Shown here: positions 59,824-64,000 of the stretch, piece after piece
Position numbering within the stretch: the first letter of the stretch is position 1
Layout of the letters: the number at the start of each line of letters is the position of its first letter
Assembly (NCBI RefSeq): GCF_003261175.1
Contig: NZ_QLNP01000098.1
Span: forward strand, 62,001-126,000
Direction: 5' to 3'
DNA: 64,000 bases
Source of the DNA: Arthrobacter globiformis
GTDB taxonomy: Bacteria; Actinomycetota; Actinomycetes; Actinomycetales; Micrococcaceae
Notes under the pieces: model-generated
What the model saw: the letters and a program-made list of their open reading frames with translations, nothing else
Database searches by the model: none
Told to the model about the DNA's origin: nothing
Position numbers and translations under genes: made by a program

Positions 59824-61914
59824 ATGTCTGAAATCTCCGGACGCAAGTTCGCCCTGCTACCCATGCTCGGGCACACCAAAGGCAAGCGCAGCCCTATCAC
59901 CTGCGCGCTCAAGTGCGACAACGCCTGCGCGGGCGACGTCTGCAACACGAGCTCCAACAGCTACTTCCGCGACATCGCCTCCACGACGCTATCCCGCCGC
60001 GCCGCCCTAGGCTTCGGCGCCGCAGGTGCCCTCGCCGTCGTACTCGGCGGTGCCGTAACGTCCGGCGAGAAGGCCATTGCCGACGGCGGAACGGGACTGT
60101 CCGCCGCCGCGAAGAACGGTTTTGGCCCGGGTGCGTCCAAGCTGCAGTTCACGGCCATCCCCGCCGTAGCGTCCGACGTCGACGCCCTGACGGTGCCGGC
60201 AGGCTTCACCTGGCAGCCGGTGATCCGGTGGGGCGACCCGATCTTCAAGGACGCCCCGGCGTTCGAGCTGGGCAACCAGACCGCCGCAGCGCAGGAGCGC
60301 CAGTTCGGCTACAACAACGACTACTCGGACATCCTCGAGATCCCCGGTAGCAAGGGCCGCCGCGCGCTGCTGTTCGCGAACCACGAATACACGAACGAGA
60401 ACATCATGTTCCCGGCCAGCATGCCGGCCGCGCAGATGCGCGCGGTGGGGGCTGCTGCCCACGGCCTGAGTGTCGTCGAGCTGGAGCGCAAGAACAAGAA
60501 CAAGCCGTGGACCTACGTCCAGGGCGCCCCGCTGAACCGCCGCTACCTGAACAGCACCCGCTACGAGCTGACCGGACCTGTCGCCGGCTCGGACCTGGTC
60601 AAGACCGTGGCCGACCCCGAAGGCCGCTGGATCAACGGCACCCTGGGCAACTGCTCCGGCGGAACCACCCCGTGGGGCACCATCCTCTCGGGCGAGGAAA
60701 ACTTCAACGGCTACTTCGTTGCCCCGGGCACGTCCACCTCGGACAAGCGCTACGGCCTGACCAACAAGGCCACCGCGCGGCAGTGGGAGCTCGATGATCC
60801 CCGCTTCAACGCCAACAACGCCGGCTACGAAAACGAAACCAACCGCTTCGGCTGGATCGTGGAGGTGGACCCGTTCGACCCGACCTCGACGCCGAAGAAG
60901 CACTCGTCCCTGGGCCGCTTCAAGCACGAGGGCGCCAACGTGATCGTGGCCAAGTCCGGCCACGTGGTTGCCTACTCCGGCGACGACGAGCGCTTCGACT
61001 ACCTCTACAAGTTCGTCTCCAAGGCCAAGTACCGCGAGGGCGACCGCAAGCACAACATGACGCTCCTCTCCGAGGGCGACCTGTACGTTGCCAAGTTCAC
61101 CGGCAACGCCCCGGCAGCGGAGATCGACGGCAAGGGCTCCGTTCCGGCGGATGGATCCTTCGACGGCACCGGCGAATGGCTGCCCCTGGTGGTCGGCGGC
61201 AAGTCCATGGTGGCCAGCATGTCCGTCGAGGAAGTCCTCGTGTACACGCGGCTGGCGGCGGACAAGGTGGGCCCCACCAAGATGGACCGCTGCGAGGACG
61301 TCCAGCCCAGCCTGCACACCGGCAAGGTCTACGTGGCCTGCACCAACAACTCGGACCGCGGCAAGCCTGGCAAGGAAGGCGCCACCGAGATGAACCCGCG
61401 CAACGAAAACCGCGACGGCCACATCGTTGAAATCACGGAGACTGGCGACCAGACCTCTACGAAGTTCACGTGGAACCTGCTGATGGTCTGCGGTGATCCA
61501 TCCACCGGTGACGTCACCTACTTCTCCGGTTTCCCGGCTGACCAGGTCTCGCCGATTTCCTGCCCGGACAACCTGGCCTTCGACTCCGTGGGCAATCTCT
61601 GGATCTCCACCGACGGCGCCCCCTCCGGCATCGGCAAGGCTGACGGTCTGTTCAAGGTCACCCTGGACGGCCCCGAGCGCGGCCGCGTGGAGCAGTTCCT
61701 GGCCGTGCCTCGCGACGCCGAAACCTGCGGCCCGATTGTCCGTGACACCGAACGCAGCGTTTTCGTCTCCGTGCAGCACCCGGGCGAGGAGGGCACCTTC
61801 GAGGCGCCGCACTCGTACTTCCCGGACTACGTGCGCGCCGGCGCCCCGGTCCGGCGCGGCCAGGCCAGGGCACCCCGTCCGGCCGTGGTCCAGGTGTTCC
61901 GAACCGACGCTTAG
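59824..61914 (+). CDS. phoX: PhoX-type alkaline phosphatase (Tat-exported)
   Basis: The 696-residue protein has a long N-region with a Cys cluster (ITCALKCDNACAGDVCNTSS), then a Tat signal (LSRRAALGFGAAGALAVVLG) near residue 59. The mature part has the PhoX/DUF839 pattern: LLFANHEYTNENIMFP, GNCSGGTTPWGTILSGEENF, VVAYSGDDERFDYLYKFVSK and the late metal-type segment CPDNLAFDSVGNLWISTDG. These are Ca/Fe-dependent phosphomonoesterases exported by Tat. A GGAAGG ribosome site and a PHO-box-like site precede the start. It lies between menC and menD, which are otherwise often adjacent. Confidence 0.93.
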   Translation: MSEISGRKFALLPMLGHTKGKRSPITCALKCDNACAGDVCNTSSNSYFRDIASTTLSRRAALGFGAAGALAVVLGGAVTSGEKAIADGGTGLSAAAKNGFGPGASKLQFTAIPAVASDVDALTVPAGFTWQPVIRWGDPIFKDAPAFELGNQTAAAQERQFGYNNDYSDILEIPGSKGRRALLFANHEYTNENIMFPASMPAAQMRAVGAAAHGLSVVELERKNKNKPWTYVQGAPLNRRYLNSTRYELTGPVAGSDLVKTVADPEGRWINGTLGNCSGGTTPWGTILSGEENFNGYFVAPGTSTSDKRYGLTNKATARQWELDDPRFNANNAGYENETNRFGWIVEVDPFDPTSTPKKHSSLGRFKHEGANVIVAKSGHVVAYSGDDERFDYLYKFVSKAKYREGDRKHNMTLLSEGDLYVAKFTGNAPAAEIDGKGSVPADGSFDGTGEWLPLVVGGKSMVASMSVEEVLVYTRLAADKVGPTKMDRCEDVQPSLHTGKVYVACTNNSDRGKPGKEGATEMNPRNENRDGHIVEITETGDQTSTKFTWNLLMVCGDPSTGDVTYFSGFPADQVSPISCPDNLAFDSVGNLWISTDGAPSGIGKADGLFKVTLDGPERGRVEQFLAVPRDAETCGPIVRDTERSVFVSVQHPGEEGTFEAPHSYFPDYVRAGAPVRRGQARAPRPAVVQVFRTDA

Positions 61915-61927
61915 GGTTTTACCTGCC

Positions 61928-62130
61928 AGACGCTCCATCACATCCGGCCGGGTTTCCTCCCGACGCTCCATCAGATCCTGCAGGTTTTCGGCCAACGCTC
62001 GCTCACTTTCGTCGGGAAAGTGAGGGAGCGTTGGCGCTTAAGCGGCAGGAGGTGAGTGCGCGTTTGGCGCTTAAGTGCCGGGAGGTGAGGACGCGTTTGG
62101 CGTTGGACGGCAGGATCTGATGGGGCGTCG
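61928..62130. repeat. Intergenic repeat, locus 4, forming a long symmetric structure
   Basis: Units in one orientation (61928-62009) are followed by units in the other (62017-62130). A 18-bp inverted repeat with one mismatch (CCAACGCTCGCTCACTTT at 61992-62009, its partner 62017-62034) lies at the centre, and outer units such as CATCAGATCCTGC and GCAGGATCTGATG also pair. It lies between phoX and menD and could act as a terminator. Confidence 0.75.
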
Positions 62131-62149
62131 GTGGTGGCAGACTGGATTG

Positions 62150-63946
62150 GTGACTTCACAGGACCCCACCGAGCCCTCCGCCTACACCATCGGCGCGCCT
62201 GCAGACCCCGCTGGCACTGCCCAACCCGCGGCTTCCACGGCCAACCCCGAGCCTGCCCTGACGTCCATGGCTTCGGCAAGGATTGCCGTCGCAACGCTGC
62301 TCGGCGGTGGCATCCGCTACGTCGTTGTAGCCCCGGGCTCGCGGTCCGCGCCTATGGCTTATGCGCTGGCAGAGGCCTCGGCTGCGGGGCAAGTTGATCT
62401 GCTGGTGCGCATCGATGAGCGTTCGGCCGGCTTCACTGCACTCGGGCTGGCCCTGGCAACCGGCGCTCCGGTGGCTGTGCTGACGACGTCGGGGACCGCC
62501 GTCGGGAATCTCCTCCCGGCTGTGATGGAGGCCAACCACGCGGCCGTCCCGCTGGTGGTGGTCTCGGCCGACCGCCCCGAGGAACTGCGCGGAACCGGTG
62601 CGAACCAGACCACAGTCCAACTGGACCTCTTCGGCGAGCACGTCCGCTTCGCCGTCGACGTTCCCGCCGGCGAGAGCCCGCAGCGTGCGGTGGAAACATC
62701 GCTTGCCGCCGCGACGGGTGCCTTCGAGGGCACACCGCCGGGACCGGTGCAGCTCAACCTCGCCTTCCGTGATCCGCTGGTGCCTGAGACGGGGGAGCGG
62801 CTGCCCGAACGGCGCGGCCACGGGACCTTCCGGATCGGCACCGAACCGCTCACCATGACCCTCGATCCCGCCCCGGCCGGCCTCGCGGAACGGCGCACCG
62901 TGGTCCTTGCCGGGCACGACGCCGGTCCGGTCGCCGAGGCCTTTGCCCGCGCCCACGGACTGCCGCTGCTGGCCGAGCCGTCGTCCAACTCCCGTTTCGG
63001 CCCCAACGCCGTGGGACCTTATCGTCTGCTGCTGGAGCACTTCGGTCCGGACTCGGCGCTGCCGATCGAGCGTGCCGTGGTGTTCGGCCGCCCGACGTTG
63101 TCGCGGCCGGTGTCGGCGCTGCTGGCCCGGACGGACGTTCCGGCGGCCCTGTATGAGCCGGTGCCGGTTGCCTGGTACGAGCCGGGGCGGCGCCGGGAAA
63201 CGCCCGTTGCCACCCTGGCCGAACTCGCGGACTTCGCCGGCCGGGGCTCGTCCTCCTGGCTCGACGCCTGGCTGCTCGCGGGCGCCGCGGCCCAGCATGC
63301 CGTCGACGGCATACTTGCCGCCGCTGACACGGCGACCGGCCCCGCCGTCGGCTCCCTGGTCTGGCAGCACGCCCGCGGCCAGCTCGTCCTCGGCTCATCC
63401 AACGGCATCCGCGACGTCGACCTCGCCGGCCAGCCCGCACCCGAGCCATCCGCCACGGTTTTCGCCAGCCGGGGCCTCGCCGGGATCGACGGCACGGTTT
63501 CCACCGCCACCGGCATCGCCCTCGGCGGACACCAGGCGACCACCCTGCTGCTCGGCGACGTCACCTTCCTGCACGACGCCGGCGGCCTCTTCCTCGGCGC
63601 CGGCGAGGAACAGCCGCAGCTGCGCATTGTCGTCCTCAACGACTACGGCGGGGCCATCTTTAGCCTCCTGGAACACGGCGCGGTGGCCGAGGCCGGCGGC
63701 TACGGGGACGCCGTCGAACGCCTCTTCGGCACCCCGCACTCAGTGGACATCGCGGCACTCGCCGCGGCGTACGGCGTCGGGCACTGCTCGGTGAGTACGA
63801 CGGCGGGACTCGCCGAGGCGCTGGCCGCACCGTTCACGGGACGCACCATCGTCGAAGTGCGCACGGACCGGCATGAACTCCGCGCCCTGCACGGCAGGAT
63901 CAAGGCCGCGGTGAGTGCGGCAGTGGCCGGGGTGCTTGCCGGCTAG
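62150..63946 (+). CDS. menD: 2-Succinyl-5-enolpyruvyl-6-hydroxy-3-cyclohexene-1-carboxylate synthase MenD
   Basis: The 598-residue thiamin-diphosphate enzyme has the N-terminal Pyr domain (VVVAPGSRSAPMAYALAEAS, IDERSAGFTALGLALATGAP), the conserved VVSADRPEELRGTGANQTTV segment, and the C-terminal PP domain with ASRGLAGIDGTVSTATGIAL and VLNDYGGAIFSLLEHG. It makes SEPHCHC from isochorismate and 2-oxoglutarate in menaquinone synthesis. GTG at 62150 is chosen because CAGACT lies six bases upstream and an in-frame start at 62075 would run into the repeat element. The first 35 residues are Ala/Pro-rich and not conserved-looking. Confidence 0.95.
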   Translation: MTSQDPTEPSAYTIGAPADPAGTAQPAASTANPEPALTSMASARIAVATLLGGGIRYVVVAPGSRSAPMAYALAEASAAGQVDLLVRIDERSAGFTALGLALATGAPVAVLTTSGTAVGNLLPAVMEANHAAVPLVVVSADRPEELRGTGANQTTVQLDLFGEHVRFAVDVPAGESPQRAVETSLAAATGAFEGTPPGPVQLNLAFRDPLVPETGERLPERRGHGTFRIGTEPLTMTLDPAPAGLAERRTVVLAGHDAGPVAEAFARAHGLPLLAEPSSNSRFGPNAVGPYRLLLEHFGPDSALPIERAVVFGRPTLSRPVSALLARTDVPAALYEPVPVAWYEPGRRRETPVATLAELADFAGRGSSSWLDAWLLAGAAAQHAVDGILAAADTATGPAVGSLVWQHARGQLVLGSSNGIRDVDLAGQPAPEPSATVFASRGLAGIDGTVSTATGIALGGHQATTLLLGDVTFLHDAGGLFLGAGEEQPQLRIVVLNDYGGAIFSLLEHGAVAEAGGYGDAVERLFGTPHSVDIAALAAAYGVGHCSVSTTAGLAEALAAPFTGRTIVEVRTDRHELRALHGRIKAAVSAAVAGVLAG

Positions 63947-64000
63947 TGTGGTCGGACCTGATGACGCCGGGACGGCTGGAACGGGAGCTGGCGGCGGCAG

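Noticed and set aside
60007-61995. Open frame of about 660 codons antisense to phoX
   Set aside because: Repetitive Val/Gly/Arg/His composition with no domain; an artefact of codon bias in the phoX gene.
61992-62034. Small RNA or riboswitch upstream of menD
   Set aside because: The hairpin belongs to the dispersed repeat family and shows no known riboswitch core; menD appears to start leaderless downstream.
63947-64000. Start of a further gene after menD
   Set aside because: An ATG at 63961 and a GTG at 63949 open different frames, but only about 15 codons are visible and no family or ribosome site decides between them.

Overview
The window is chromosomal DNA of a high-GC actinobacterium. 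A soil member of the Micrococcaceae (Arthrobacter/Pseudarthrobacter-like) is the best guess. The support is circumstantial: strong G/C third-position bias; a DinB-fold family usually tied to mycothiol; a DtxR/IdeR-type iron box; an actinobacterial PHO box; two class F sortases; a SARP-type regulator; and many probable leaderless starts. No rRNA, tRNA, CRISPR array, insertion sequence or prophage was seen, so this looks like ordinary chromosome with a strong cell-surface and signalling flavour.

Layout. 1-5.4 kb: small enzymes and lipoproteins, and a decaying SDR / Old Yellow Enzyme / aldo-keto reductase cluster divergent from an MmyB-type regulator. 5.7-11.6 kb: DinB-fold enzyme, PadR plus membrane partner, then a PucR / NCS1 permease / PuuE-like deacetylase block for uptake and opening of a cyclic nitrogen compound. 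11.6-15.3 kb: GH3-like exported protein, then an operon of CHRD surface protein, lipoprotein and class F sortase. 15.7-17.8 kb: a second MmyB-type regulator divergent from cupin + carboxymuconolactone-decarboxylase genes, and a short CsbD gene. 18-23.8 kb: one giant exported repeat protein (about 1,946 aa). 24.2-29 kb: potassium island (KtrA/KtrB, KdpF-like peptide, APC-type transporter). 29.3-34.3 kb: a PLC-like exported enzyme and a SipW-type signal peptidase operon with three candidate alternate-signal exported proteins, next to a sortase F / coiled-coil surface protein pair. 35-37 kb: glgX. 37.3-45.3 kb: an MFS gene, then an iron-box-preceded ABC importer of the peptide/nickel/metallophore type with its own MFS gene. 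46.3-52.6 kb: two paralogous copies of a two-gene unit (exported low-complexity protein + about 105-aa protein with a PGHPEQA motif), separated by aminotransferase, methyltransferase and PAP2 genes; the second unit lies downstream of an OmpR-type two-component system. 55.6-58.6 kb: a SARP-receiver-LuxR fusion regulator overlapping its histidine kinase. 58.6-64 kb: menC, phoX (behind a PHO-box-like site) and menD.

Most notable. (i) A SipW/TasA-like export operon beside a sortase/coiled-coil pair. (ii) A regulator with two different DNA-binding domains flanking a receiver, facing a symmetric array of palindromes. (iii) The duplicated PGHPEQA/DKGGL unit. (iv) A dispersed intergenic repeat family with a period near 32 nt. 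(v) A recurring promoter geometry, a TANNNT hexamer six or seven bases before the start codon, which sets several starts. All functional statements are from reading the sequence and family knowledge; no database search was run.
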